Source: Terribacillus halophilus (lineage in GTDB: Bacteria > Bacillota > Bacilli > Bacillales > Amphibacillaceae). From it: DNA of 36,790 nucleotides. The notes beneath the pieces were generated by a model. It was not told where the DNA came from. It worked only from the letters and a program-made list of their open reading frames with translations, and made no database searches. Numbering within the stretch: position 1 is the stretch's first letter; the number at the start of each line of letters is the position of its first letter. A program made the translations under genes and the position numbers. Positions 6,589 through 15,327 of the stretch are shown piece after piece. The stretch is taken from NCBI RefSeq assembly GCF_900162685.1, contig NZ_LT727828.1, positions 1,397,774 through 1,434,563 on the forward strand, in the 5' to 3' direction.

Positions 6589-7485
6589 ATGAATTTCTTT
6601 AAGAAAAAACGGATGTTCCTTTTTCTGATTGCGATCATCATCTTAGTAGGTTTGATCGGTTTCTCAACCAGGGATCGGAGCAGCCAGACATTACCAGAAC
6701 AGATCGTAAGTGATACAGTTGGATTTGTGCAGAATATCTTTTCTGTTCCTGCGCAGTTTACTTCCACAGTTGTCACAAACATAAAAGACTTGAAGAACAC
6801 ATATGAAGAGAACCAAGTACTTAAAGCGAAAGTGGACGACTATAAAGGCTTGCTTTCCCGCTATCAAGAATTGGAACAGCAGTATGATGAGTTACAGCAA
6901 ACCAATGATAAATTTAATGATTACACATCCATGGACTACAACCCTATTCCAGCTGATGTGATTGTCCGCAGTCCAGAAGGCTGGTTTGATCAGCTGACAA
7001 TTGATAAAGGGTCAGATGATGGTGTGGAAACAAACATGGCTGTCATGACAGCTAGCGGATTAGTCGGCAAGGTAGAAGATGTGAGCCGCGGGACAGCCTC
7101 GGTCCAATTGCTGAGCGGATTTAATGAGACAAACCGTATTTCAGCAGTAATAGACAGTAAAAAAAATAAAGATGGTAAGCAACAGGATCCTATCTTTGGT
7201 TTGATCGAAGGATATGATGAAAAAGAGGGCATGCTTCTATTTACTGGTGTTAAACCTGATTTAGAAGTGAAAAAAGGCTCTTTGGTTACATCATCGGGAC
7301 TTGGAGGCGTATTTCCGAATAAACTTCCTATCGGCGAAGTTGATTCAGTAGACTTGGATGAGTACGGCTTATCTCAAACCGTACATGTCAAACCTACTGC
7401 TGATTTGTATAATATCGATAAAGTTTTAGTTATTGACGCTGCCTCTAAAGATGCTTCCACAAGCAATGGAGATGAGGGGCTGTGA
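6589..7485 (+). CDS. mreC: Rod-shape determining protein MreC
   Basis: MreC is a membrane-anchored scaffold of the elongasome and links MreB to penicillin-binding proteins outside the membrane. The 298-residue protein has a short basic cytoplasmic start (FFKKKRM), one transmembrane helix (about residues 9-27), a coiled coil (about 65-110) and the extracytoplasmic beta domain with VIVRSPEGWFDQLTIDKGS and the family motif GLVGKVEDV. The gene begins 12 bases after mreB behind GGGTGAG and runs into mreD with overlapping stop and start codons, which suggests coupled translation. Confidence 0.95.
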   Translation: MNFFKKKRMFLFLIAIIILVGLIGFSTRDRSSQTLPEQIVSDTVGFVQNIFSVPAQFTSTVVTNIKDLKNTYEENQVLKAKVDDYKGLLSRYQELEQQYDELQQTNDKFNDYTSMDYNPIPADVIVRSPEGWFDQLTIDKGSDDGVETNMAVMTASGLVGKVEDVSRGTASVQLLSGFNETNRISAVIDSKKNKDGKQQDPIFGLIEGYDEKEGMLLFTGVKPDLEVKKGSLVTSSGLGGVFPNKLPIGEVDSVDLDEYGLSQTVHVKPTADLYNIDKVLVIDAASKDASTSNGDEGL

Positions 7486-8024
7486 TGAAAAAGCTTTATT
7501 TGCCGCTAATCTTGCTCTTAATTGTTAGTTTAGAAGGAGTAGCCACCGCCATGCTTCCTAAGCAGTTTATTGGCGGTGATACGTGGCTGATTCCGCACTG
7601 GAGCCTTTTATTCTTAGTGCTGATTGCAATGCTTTATGATTTGGATAATTCGTACTACAGCTTACCGTATGCGCTTATTTTCGGACTGCTGAAAGATATC
7701 GTCTATACGGATATTTTAGGCGTGTATATGTTCACATATGGTTTCAGTATTTATTTAATTCTGGAATTGCGCAGAGTGCTGCATGGCAATATTTTTGTAG
7801 CTGCATTGCTTGGTCTTTTGTCGATTATATTTGCAGATACTATCGGTTATGTGATTTATTATGTAATCGGCATTGCGCCAATGGGCTTTGTTACCTATCT
7901 GCTGCATCGGCTTTTGCCAACGCTCGGTGCCAACCTTATCATGCTAGTAATCTTGTATCTGATTTTCCAAAAGCCTCTGCAGAAATGGTCCGATTCGCAG
8001 CTTAGAAGAACGACTAGCTTATAA
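7485..8024 (+). CDS. mreD: Rod-shape determining protein MreD
   Basis: MreD is the integral membrane partner of MreC. The 179 residues form several hydrophobic segments (about 5-25, 35-55, 62-80, 95-120, 130-165) with the acidic, aromatic loop YDLDNSYYSLPYAL between early helices. ATG 7485 overlaps the mreC stop (TGATG) and lies five bases after GAGGGG; a GTG three bases earlier is possible but would leave only two bases of spacing. It is in the mre-min transcript. Confidence 0.9.
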   Translation: MKKLYLPLILLLIVSLEGVATAMLPKQFIGGDTWLIPHWSLLFLVLIAMLYDLDNSYYSLPYALIFGLLKDIVYTDILGVYMFTYGFSIYLILELRRVLHGNIFVAALLGLLSIIFADTIGYVIYYVIGIAPMGFVTYLLHRLLPTLGANLIMLVILYLIFQKPLQKWSDSQLRRTTSL

Positions 8025-8059
8025 ATAAGAAAATCAGACGACGAACGGAGGTGACCATC

Positions 8060-8746
8060 TTGATTGGAAACAAACAGATTATCACAATTAAAGGTACCCG
8101 GGAAGGGCTGTCTTTGCACATGGATGATGCCTGCTCTTTTGAAGAATTGTTAAAGGAATTAGAAGAGAAGCTTGCTGCTAATCGGATTGATTCGGCTGAC
8201 CAAATTGTTGGTGTACATATACAATTAGGCAACCGTTATTTAGAAAAGGAGCAAGAGGAGCTTCTTTGTCGAATGATTACGAGCAAGCAGCGTCTGCGGA
8301 TTGAGTCCGTTCACTCTGAAGTTATCACGAAGCAAGCGGCAATAGAGTGGAAGGAAGAAGCAGAGGTAAAGGCAGTCAGCCGCGTCGTCCGTTCTGGCCA
8401 AGTGCTGGAGGTGAAAGGTGACTTACTGTTGCTTGGGGATGTGAATCCTGGCGGCTGTGTTACCGCTACGGGTAATATATTTGTTATGGGAAATTTACTC
8501 GGAATTGCGCATGCGGGGAAAGACGGTAACACGGATGCTGTTATCGCTGCCTCGTATATGAATCCGACACAGCTTCGAATCGCGAGTTATATCAGCCGCG
8601 CGCCCGATCATGAGACAGATGGTGTTTATATGGAATGCGGGCATATCGATGACGAACAGCAAAAAATCATCATCGACCGTTTGCAGGCAGTAGTTCGCAA
8701 ACGTCCGGGCATCAGCAGTTTCGAGAGGAGAATGTTAAATGGGTGA
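8060..8746 (+). CDS. minC: Septum site-determining protein MinC
   Basis: MinC blocks FtsZ assembly away from midcell and is carried to the membrane by MinD. The 228 residues contain an N-terminal FtsZ-binding domain (1-100) and the C-terminal right-handed beta-helix (about 115-215) with VRSGQVLEVKGDLLLLGDVNPGG in its start region, the MinC_C signature, and later GNIFVMGNLLGIAHAG. I place the start at TTG 8060, because GGAGGTG (8047-8053) is the ribosome binding site; a GTG at 8051 would overlap that site. The gene overlaps minD by eight bases. Confidence 0.93.
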   Translation: MIGNKQIITIKGTREGLSLHMDDACSFEELLKELEEKLAANRIDSADQIVGVHIQLGNRYLEKEQEELLCRMITSKQRLRIESVHSEVITKQAAIEWKEEAEVKAVSRVVRSGQVLEVKGDLLLLGDVNPGGCVTATGNIFVMGNLLGIAHAGKDGNTDAVIAASYMNPTQLRIASYISRAPDHETDGVYMECGHIDDEQQKIIIDRLQAVVRKRPGISSFERRMLNG

Positions 8747-9536
8747 AGCAATCGTTATTACATCCGGTAAAGGAGGAGTAGGTAAGACGACTACTTCTGC
8801 CAATCTGGGAACAGCGCTTGCTCTAATGGAGAAAAAGGTCTGTTTAATTGATACAGATATTGGTCTTCGTAATTTAGATGTTGTGATGGGGTTAGAGAAC
8901 CGTATCATTTATGACATTATTGATGTTATCATCGGCAGATGCGCACTGAAGCAGGCACTGATTAAAGATAAGCGCTTTGATCATTTGTACTTGCTGCCAG
9001 CTGCGCAAACGAGTGACAAGTCTGATTTGACAACAGAAGGTATGGAAAAGATTGTGGCTGAGCTGAAGCCGGAATTTGACTATATTATTATTGATTGTCC
9101 TGCCGGTATTGAGCAGGGCTATAAGAATGCTGTGGCAGGAGCAGATAAAGCGATTGTCGTCACCACACCGGAAAAACCGAGTGTACGTGATGCAGACCGG
9201 ATTATCGGCTTGCTTGAGCAGGAAGATATTGAACCGCCTAAATTGATCGTTAACCGAATTCGTAATCACATGGTAGAAGATGGAGACATGCTGGAAGTAG
9301 ATGAAATCGTCCAAGTGCTATCAATCGACTTGCTTGGTATCGTTGCGGATGATGAACAAGTTATCAAAGCTTCCAACCATGGAGAGCCCGTCGCTTTCCA
9401 GCCGAATACGAAGGCGAGTATTGCTTATCGTAATATTGCCCGCCGTATACTGGGGGAGTCAGTGCCGCTTATGAGTTTTGAAGATCAAAAAGGCATGTTT
9501 AGCCGATTGAAAAAACTTTTTTCCAAAAGCAAATGA
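8739..9536 (+). CDS. minD: Septum site-determining ATPase MinD
   Basis: MinD is a ParA/MinD-type ATPase that binds the membrane as an ATP dimer and recruits MinC. The deviant Walker A motif GKGGVGKTT (about residues 10-18), switch I region DTDIGLRNLDVVMG and Walker B-like YIIIDCPAGIE are all present. The last residues GMFSRLKKLFSKSK make the amphipathic membrane-targeting helix. The length of 265 residues is normal. Start ATG 8739 lies within the end of minC behind GAGAGGAG. A terminator follows, closing the mre-min unit. Confidence 0.96.
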   Translation: MGEAIVITSGKGGVGKTTTSANLGTALALMEKKVCLIDTDIGLRNLDVVMGLENRIIYDIIDVIIGRCALKQALIKDKRFDHLYLLPAAQTSDKSDLTTEGMEKIVAELKPEFDYIIIDCPAGIEQGYKNAVAGADKAIVVTTPEKPSVRDADRIIGLLEQEDIEPPKLIVNRIRNHMVEDGDMLEVDEIVQVLSIDLLGIVADDEQVIKASNHGEPVAFQPNTKASIAYRNIARRILGESVPLMSFEDQKGMFSRLKKLFSKSK

Positions 9537-9545
9537 ACTTATGTT

Positions 9546-9581
9546 AAACTCGTAGCTCTGGAGAGAGTTACGAGTTTTTTT
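9546..9581 (+). terminator. Rho-independent terminator after minD
   Basis: AAACTCGTA and TACGAGTTT pair over a short loop and are followed by a run of Ts. It ends the mreBCD-minCD transcript. Confidence 0.9.
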
Positions 9582-9612
9582 ATGTCCAATAAGAGCAAGG
9601 GGAATGTTCAAC

Positions 9613-10218
9613 ATGACATGGGAGATTTTTAGCATAATTGGCACAGCGGCGTTTGCTATTAGCGGTGCGCTGGTAGCGATGGCAGCAAAATATGATGTTT
9701 TTGGCATCTTTATTCTGGGATTTGTAACGGCATTTGGCGGCGGCGCTATCCGAAACCTTCTGATTGGTTTGCCGGTTTCTTATTTGTGGTCACAAACGAG
9801 TTTATTCTACATAGCTTTTATATCGATAACTATTATTCTCATTTTTCCTAAATGGATTAGTCATCCTTGGAAAAAGACTGGTTTGTATGCAGATGCAATT
9901 GGCTTAGCCGCATTCGCTATCCAAGGGGCGTTGCACGCTGCTAGTCTTGATCATAGTCTGCTGGCAATTATGGTAGCTGCCTTTCTGACAGGTAGCGGCG
10001 GCGGAATTCTGCGCGACTTGCTTGCCGGACGAAAACCATATGTGTTCAAGGCGGAGATTTACGGCAGCTGGGCGGCGTTGGCAGGCCTTATTATCGGGCT
10101 TGGGGCTGCCAATCATCCTGTCTTGTTATATGCTTTGTTTGCGAGCATTATTTTCTTGCGTATTTATTCTTTCCACCGCAAATGGCAGCTGCCAGTTCCA
10201 AAGATGCATTATCAGTAA
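9613..10218 (+). CDS. TRIC-type cation channel family protein (UPF0126)
   Basis: This 201-residue protein has about seven hydrophobic helices arranged as an inverted-topology repeat: the motif AFGGGAIRNLLIG in the first half recurs as GSGGGILRDLLAG in the second. This is the signature of the prokaryotic trimeric intracellular cation channel family (YvgT, YicG), some members of which have been proposed as glycine transporters. I choose ATG 9613 (MTWEIFSIIGTAAFAISG), which lies ten bases after AAGGGG; ATG 9604 would sit directly on that site. The gene stands alone between two terminators. It is not at this place in B. subtilis. Confidence 0.85.
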   Translation: MTWEIFSIIGTAAFAISGALVAMAAKYDVFGIFILGFVTAFGGGAIRNLLIGLPVSYLWSQTSLFYIAFISITIILIFPKWISHPWKKTGLYADAIGLAAFAIQGALHAASLDHSLLAIMVAAFLTGSGGGILRDLLAGRKPYVFKAEIYGSWAALAGLIIGLGAANHPVLLYALFASIIFLRIYSFHRKWQLPVPKMHYQ

Positions 10219-10244
10219 AGATCAGCAATCTGCTGGTCTTTTTG
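10217..10244 (+). terminator. Rho-independent terminator after the TRIC-family gene
   Basis: AAGATCAGCA and TGCTGGTCTT (one G-T pair) pair over a three-base loop and are followed by Ts. Confidence 0.75.
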
Positions 10245-10268
10245 TTATAATTAGGAAAAAGGAGAAAA

Positions 10269-10379
10269 ATGCCATGCATAAGGAGCACCCTCTATAACAA
10301 CGGATACGCGGTCCCTCCTGCTCTGCCTGTATACGAATACCTGTACAAAAGAGGAGGAGAAACGAATGAATTTAGTTGA
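10269..10379 (+). CDS. Possible 36-codon leader ORF upstream of the methyltransferase
   Basis: ATG 10269 follows AAAAAGGAG at four to five bases and opens a 36-codon frame whose stop (10377-10379) lies inside the methyltransferase gene, which starts at 10366. A second ATG at 10274 in another frame, with more usual spacing, encodes only MHKEHPL before TAA. Either could be a translated leader. Leader peptides upstream of methyltransferase genes are known for erm-type attenuation, but no such mechanism is shown here. There is no recognised peptide family. Confidence 0.3.
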   Translation: MPCIRSTLYNNGYAVPPALPVYEYLYKRGGETNEFS

Positions 10380-11115
10380 TCAGCTTTTACAAGATACACA
10401 CAAATCCTTTTCCGGTTGGGATTTTTCTTTTATAGAAGATACCGGGCGTATCCAATATGAGCTTTTACCATGGTCGTATGGAAGTAAAGCGAGAAAGTAT
10501 CTTTTGGAAGCGAACAGCCTGTTGGATATGGGAACTGGCGGAGGAGAGTTTCTGTCCAAGCTGCTGCCGCTGCCCCATTATACAGCAGCAACAGAAGGAT
10601 ATCTGCCGAACGTGCCAATCGCCAAGGAAACGCTAAAGCCGCTAGGGGTGGAAGTTTTTCAAATCGAAAAGGATGATGAACTGCCATTTGCTGCACAGAC
10701 GTTCGATCTGATTTTGAACAAACATGAGTCTTATTCTGTTTCTGAGGTGAAACGAATAGTAAGGCCGGGTGGAATCTTTCTCACTCAGCAGGTGGGCGGG
10801 ACAGATTGCACCGCACTGAATGAATTACTTGGAGCTCCTGTAAATACAACTTATCAAAACTGGAAGCTTCAAACAGCAGCAGAAGAGCTAGAGGATCAAC
10901 TAGTCTTGCTTGAACAAAAAGAAGCCTTTCCTTCTATGCGGTTTTACGACGTAGGAGCGGTTGTCTTTTATTTGAAAGCAATACCTTGGCAAATACCTCA
11001 CTTTACAATCGAAGCCTATCGGGATTGTTTAGTTGAATTGCATCACTTTATCGAGAAGAAAGGCTTTCTCGATGTGAAGCAGCATCGTTTTTTGCTTGCT
11101 GCTGCACGTAAGTAA
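10366..11115 (+). CDS. Class I SAM-dependent methyltransferase, substrate unknown
   Basis: The 249-residue protein has the Rossmann-fold methyltransferase motifs: SLLDMGTGGGEFL (motif I, about 51-63), the acidic residue of TEGYLPNV after strand 2, LPFAAQTFDLILNKHESY (motif IV region) and VKRIVRPGGIFLTQQVGG (motif VI region). The conserved LDxGxGxG contact to SAM is intact. Residues around WDFSF and QYELLPWSYGSKARKYL at the start are aromatic and may shape a substrate site, but the substrate cannot be named; RNA, small molecules or antibiotics are all possible. GAGGAGGAG precedes ATG 10366. The gene lies between two terminators and is an addition relative to the B. subtilis order. Confidence 0.85.
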   Translation: MNLVDQLLQDTHKSFSGWDFSFIEDTGRIQYELLPWSYGSKARKYLLEANSLLDMGTGGGEFLSKLLPLPHYTAATEGYLPNVPIAKETLKPLGVEVFQIEKDDELPFAAQTFDLILNKHESYSVSEVKRIVRPGGIFLTQQVGGTDCTALNELLGAPVNTTYQNWKLQTAAEELEDQLVLLEQKEAFPSMRFYDVGAVVFYLKAIPWQIPHFTIEAYRDCLVELHHFIEKKGFLDVKQHRFLLAAARK

Positions 11116-11118
11116 CAC

Positions 11119-11146
11119 AAAGTCTCCCTAACAGGAGGCTTTTTTC
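11119..11146 (+). terminator. Rho-independent terminator after the methyltransferase
   Basis: AAGTCTCC and GGAGGCTT pair (one T-G) over a six-base loop and run into Ts. Confidence 0.85.
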
Positions 11147-11153
11147 GCTTCTT

Positions 11154-11183
11154 TTAATAACTTGTCTCTCTTGCTCATAGACT
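11154..11183 (+). promoter_or_regulatory. Possible sigmaE promoter for spoIVFA-spoIVFB
   Basis: TTAATAAC (11154-11161), 14 bases, CATAGACT (11176-11183) partly fits the mother-cell sigmaE consensus (GKMATATT, N14-15, CATAHAHT). The operon is sigmaE-dependent in B. subtilis. The -35 match is moderate. Confidence 0.4.
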
Positions 11184-11212
11184 TGTACAAAGGCCTAGAG
11201 GGAGGGTTCGTT

Positions 11213-11977
11213 ATGGGGAAGAATTTACATTCGGTACGAAAAGGAATTGCAGATCGTAAACGACTTAAAGGAGAACAGATACAAAAAGGAATAGCTGAAA
11301 CAGTTACGCCTTTTACGATTGAGGAAGAGGAGTCGCACGGGTTTGGACCGACTCCAAAATATGAACCGCCGCGTACAGAAAATACATCTAAGTTTGCTTC
11401 TCGTTTTATGTTTCGGTTAATTGTATCTGCGAGTTTGTTTTTCGGAACAGCGCTTTATTTGCAGGCTGATCATCCATTTGTGGAAAAAACGAAAGCAACC
11501 GTGTTAACGGCGTTGACGGAGGAATTCCCTTTTGCAACGGTGAATAGCTGGTACCAGGAGAGATTCGGAGACCCAGTGGCATTAAAGCCAGGGGAAGAGG
11601 CGGCAGAAGCAATAGAAGCGCAGGCAATGCCTGTTAATGGAACCGTGGTGCAGCCGTTTGATGAATCAAAAGAAGGCATTCTCATTGAATCTGAACAAAA
11701 ATCAGATGTGGTAGCGGTTGAGGAAGGAATCGTTATATTTGCTGGAAACGACAGAGATACAGGAAAAACAATTATTCTTCAGCATGCGGATAAAAGCAAA
11801 AGTATTTATGGCCATTTGCAAGCTATTGAAGTAAACCAATACCAGCGTATCGGCTCAAATGATAAAATCGGAGAATTTGTTCCAAATGAAGAGAATGCCC
11901 AATCAATCTACTTTGCCCTTCAGCAAGGGAATAAGTTTCTAAATCCAATTCAAGAGGCACCAGTTGACGCACCATAA
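11213..11977 (+). CDS. spoIVFA: Stage IV sporulation protein SpoIVFA
   Basis: SpoIVFA holds the protease SpoIVFB in a complex in the outer forespore membrane and helps keep it inactive until the forespore signal SpoIVB arrives. The 254-residue protein has a charged cytoplasmic region (1-70), one membrane segment (about 78-97, RLIVSASLFFGTALYL) and a C-terminal degenerate M23 (LytM-like) domain: GTVVQPFDES, VVAVEEGIVIFAG and HADKSKSIYGHLQAIEV. The start is ATG 11213, seven bases after GGGAGGG; a longer upstream frame has no ribosome binding site. The end overlaps spoIVFB by 14 bases. Confidence 0.9.
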   Translation: MGKNLHSVRKGIADRKRLKGEQIQKGIAETVTPFTIEEEESHGFGPTPKYEPPRTENTSKFASRFMFRLIVSASLFFGTALYLQADHPFVEKTKATVLTALTEEFPFATVNSWYQERFGDPVALKPGEEAAEAIEAQAMPVNGTVVQPFDESKEGILIESEQKSDVVAVEEGIVIFAGNDRDTGKTIILQHADKSKSIYGHLQAIEVNQYQRIGSNDKIGEFVPNEENAQSIYFALQQGNKFLNPIQEAPVDAP

Positions 11978-12818
11978 CTGGCTGCCGCCGATTCATTTGC
12001 ATCCCATCTTTTGGGCATTCCTGCTGGCAGCAATACTGACGGGGATGCTGATGGAAGTGATGATTTTGTTCGGAATTGTACTTCTCCATGAAATGGGTCA
12101 TTTTCTTGCTGCACGGCATTATCGCTGGCGTATTCGCCGGGTTATGCTGTGGGTGTTTGGTGGTGTGATGGAAACAGAAGAGCATGGAAACAGACGCATC
12201 CGGGAAGAAGCAGTTGTCGTACTGGCAGGACCTGCTGTTCATATCATTCTATACGCGGTGCTGTTTTTTTTAAGAGAAACAACAGCTGTTCCGGAAGGTG
12301 TCTTGGAGACAGCCTATATGTATAACACGACGATTCTTTTATTCAATTTATTGCCGATTTGGCCGTTAGACGGCGGAAAGCTGGTAGGTCTCATCCTCTC
12401 GATGCAGCTTCCTTATCGTAAAGCGCACGCTGTACTAATTGGTTTTAGTTGTTTTGTTGGAGCAGCTATCCTTCTTTATGTATGTATCGCATTGCCATTT
12501 ACATTAAGCACCGTTAGTCTTCTCTGTTTTCTATTGTGGGAAAATCGGCTAGAATGGAAACGACGCTATTATGTGTTTCTGCGTTTTCTGCTGCAGCGAG
12601 CCACATTTGGACCAACCGGCGTAATTTGCACCCCCATTTTTGCCAGCCTTGATACAACGCTTCTGGATATCCTTTCACAATTCAGGAGGAACAGGCGGCA
12701 TATGATTGTGGTAAAAGGGAACAATGCAGTATTGGATGAACAGCAATGCAGTGATATGTATTTTAAAAACAAGCAGGCACATTGCACAGTAGCGGATATT
12801 CTGCAAAACAGACAGTGA
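11964..12818 (+). CDS. spoIVFB: Stage IV sporulation intramembrane metalloprotease SpoIVFB
   Basis: SpoIVFB is the site-2-type protease that cleaves pro-sigmaK in the mother cell. The zinc site is HEMGH (residues 42-46) with the third ligand in NLLPIWPLDGGKL (Asp136), both within membrane helices. After about residue 200 comes a CBS-like domain, the region that binds pro-sigmaK and may sense nucleotide (LLDILSQFRRNRRHMIVVKG). Length 284 is close to the B. subtilis protein. The start is TTG 11964, about six bases after AAGAGG and inside spoIVFA, so translation is probably coupled and weak. Confidence 0.93.
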   Translation: MTHHNWLPPIHLHPIFWAFLLAAILTGMLMEVMILFGIVLLHEMGHFLAARHYRWRIRRVMLWVFGGVMETEEHGNRRIREEAVVVLAGPAVHIILYAVLFFLRETTAVPEGVLETAYMYNTTILLFNLLPIWPLDGGKLVGLILSMQLPYRKAHAVLIGFSCFVGAAILLYVCIALPFTLSTVSLLCFLLWENRLEWKRRYYVFLRFLLQRATFGPTGVICTPIFASLDTTLLDILSQFRRNRRHMIVVKGNNAVLDEQQCSDMYFKNKQAHCTVADILQNRQ

Positions 12819-12826
12819 GGAAATTC

Positions 12827-14239
12827 ATGCTATCATTATATTTGTTTTTTAAAGGTACAGAAAAAGTAGCGCTCGCAGTGGAACGTGGGCAAGTGATGGA
12901 AGTATTTCTTGATCGGCCTGGTAAAACGTCAAAAGTGGGCAATATGTATAAAGGAATTGTGCGCTATGTGGATAAAGGGTTGCAAGCTGCCTTTGTCGAT
13001 TTTGGAGATGAACGGCAAGGCTTCTTGCAGCGCCAGGAAATTCCTGCATGTAAACAGAATGCCTCACTACGTATTGAACAGGCAATACAGGAAGGACAAA
13101 CCCTTCTTGTACAAGTGCAAAAAGATGCACATGGCACAAAAGGTGCTAAACTTTCTGCCATTATTACGCTTCCAGGGCAAGTACTTGTTTATTTGCCGAA
13201 TGGACAGTATGTGGCAGTGTCTAAGAAATTGCCGGAAGAAAGAGCAGAACAGTGGAAAACACATTTTACCGAACTGCTGGATCCAGAAGAAGGTGTCATT
13301 GTCCGGACAGAAGCAGATCAGCAATCAGAAACTGCATTATCGGAAGAATTGCAGCTGCTTCGGAATAGGTGGAAAGAGATTGCAGCCAATGACAGCACGC
13401 CGCCGGCACCGATTTTCCATGATGCACTTATACCGGATCAACTGCTCCGGCGAATCCCAGCAGGGGTGATTGAGGAGATTATTGTAGATGATGGTTTTGC
13501 AGCACGCCAGCTGCGACAGCAGTTTCCATCGTTTCAAGAGAAAATTAAATGGGAAAAAGAAGCAGAAATGCTGCTGCCGCAACCTTTAGCTGTGCTTTGG
13601 GAGCAGCTGATTTCGCCCGTTGTCCATATTGATAGAGGTATTACGTTACATATTGAACAAACAGAGGCATTGACGGTAATTGATGTGAATAGTGCGGGTT
13701 ATAAAGGACATTCGGATAAGCAGCAGACTGCTGTCATGGTCAATCAGCTTGCAGCAAAAGCAATTGCCCGGGAAATGAGACTGCGAAATCTTTCCGGTAT
13801 CATACTAATCGATTTTGTTTCGATGAACCGTTCTGATCAGCAGCGTGCTGTTCTTCAGACTTTCCGCCAGGCGCTTCATCAAGACAATCAGCGAACAGAA
13901 GTATATGGATTTACCAAGCTTGGTATTTTAGAAGTATCCCGAAAACGAGAACGGCCCTCCATACTAAATCAATTGCAAAAAGCCGTAAAACCCGAACTTT
14001 CACTTGAATCGAGATGCTTCCAACTGGAACGGGACCTCCTGAAAGCAGAGACGGACCGCAGTTATGTCTTATCCGGCAAAAAAGCGGAGATTAGGCGTTT
14101 TGTAGAGTTAACGAAAAGAATGGCTGTTTCTGCATCTGTTTATGTACGTTATCAGGACAAAGCGGTATTTAAATTAGAAGAGATAGATGAAGAGACTGTT
14201 AAAAGAGATGGCTTAGAGAGTCTTGACAATCTTTTTTGA
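12827..14239 (+). CDS. rng: RNase E/G family ribonuclease lacking the zinc-link motif
   Basis: The 470-residue protein starts at ATG 12827, six bases after TGAGG. It has the S1 RNA-binding domain (about 35-115, VGNMYKGIVRYVDKGLQAAFVDFG), the 5'-sensor-type residues GTKGAKLS and GVIVRTEA, and the catalytic DNase I-like region: Asp286 in LTVIDVNSAG and Asp329 in IILIDFVSM, matching the two metal-binding aspartates of RNase E. The family normally follows RKR with a CPxC zinc-link that forms the dimer interface. Here, after SRKRERPS (371-378), there is none: the whole protein has only Cys75 and Cys397. It shares the strand and spacing of spoIVFB. B. subtilis lacks this enzyme, but other Bacillaceae carry it here. 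Confidence 0.88.
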   Translation: MLSLYLFFKGTEKVALAVERGQVMEVFLDRPGKTSKVGNMYKGIVRYVDKGLQAAFVDFGDERQGFLQRQEIPACKQNASLRIEQAIQEGQTLLVQVQKDAHGTKGAKLSAIITLPGQVLVYLPNGQYVAVSKKLPEERAEQWKTHFTELLDPEEGVIVRTEADQQSETALSEELQLLRNRWKEIAANDSTPPAPIFHDALIPDQLLRRIPAGVIEEIIVDDGFAARQLRQQFPSFQEKIKWEKEAEMLLPQPLAVLWEQLISPVVHIDRGITLHIEQTEALTVIDVNSAGYKGHSDKQQTAVMVNQLAAKAIAREMRLRNLSGIILIDFVSMNRSDQQRAVLQTFRQALHQDNQRTEVYGFTKLGILEVSRKRERPSILNQLQKAVKPELSLESRCFQLERDLLKAETDRSYVLSGKKAEIRRFVELTKRMAVSASVYVRYQDKAVFKLEEIDEETVKRDGLESLDNLF

Positions 14240-14251
14240 TGTATGATAACA
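14223..14251 (+). promoter_or_regulatory. Probable sigmaA promoter for the L21 operon
   Basis: A perfect TTGACA (14223-14228) lies inside the last codons of rng. The -10 could be ATAACA (14246-14251, spacer 17) or TGATAA (14244-14249, spacer 15). It precedes the structured leader. Confidence 0.55.
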
Positions 14252-14257
14252 TCAGTA

Positions 14258-14345
14258 TGTTACACGAAGTAGCACCCGTGCTACAACCGCACAGATCAGG
14301 TGGGTATACCATAAGCCACAAGGCGCCTGTGATGGCGAGTCTGAG
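14258..14345 (+). ncRNA. Ribosomal protein L21 leader RNA
   Basis: The roughly 110 bases before rplU are non-coding, GC-richer and structured: GTAGCACCCGTGCTAC forms a hairpin (GTAGCAC/GTGCTAC region) and is followed by AACCGCACAGATCAGGTGGG and further pairings. This position and these segments match my memory of the L21 leader found before rplU in Bacillales, which is thought to mediate feedback by L21. Exact ends are approximate. Confidence 0.65.
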
Positions 14346-14364
14346 TGAATAGAGGAGGTGCGTT

Positions 14365-14673
14365 ATGTACGCAATTATTGAAACTGGTGGTAAACAAGTT
14401 AAAGTAACAGAAGGACAAACTATCTTCGTTGAGAAATTGGAAGTGGAGAATGGTGCGGAAGTTACTTTTGACAAAGTATTGGTAGTTGGAGGCGACGATG
14501 TTAAAATCGGTGCTCCATTCGTAGACGGTGCGACAGTTACTGCAACTGTTGAGAAACAAGGCCGCGCGAAGAAGATCAACGTGATCAAATTCAAAGCGAA
14601 GAAAAACTACAAACGCAAACAAGGCCATCGTCAGCCATATACTAAATTGACAATCGGCAAAATTAACGCGTAA
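14365..14673 (+). CDS. rplU: Large-subunit ribosomal protein bL21
   Basis: This 102-residue protein of the 50S subunit binds 23S rRNA. It starts [14 protein letters not shown], the invariant family opening, and its C-terminal basic stretch [19 protein letters not shown] contains the KRRKNYRRKxGHRQ-type signature. AGAGGAGGT precedes ATG. It begins the rplU-prp-rpmA set conserved across Firmicutes and follows its own leader RNA, so autoregulation is likely. Confidence 0.98.
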   Translation: MYAIIETGGKQVKVTEGQTIFVEKLEVENGAEVTFDKVLVVGGDDVKIGAPFVDGATVTATVEKQGRAKKINVIKFKAKKNYKRKQGHRQPYTKLTIGKINA

Positions 14674-14681
14674 GGCAGACC

Positions 14682-15316
<635 letters not shown>

Positions 15317-15327
15317 TGTTTGCAGAG

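Noticed and set aside
10022-10297. 91-codon frame across the end of the TRIC gene
   Set aside because: Out of frame with the conserved channel protein and without a ribosome binding site.
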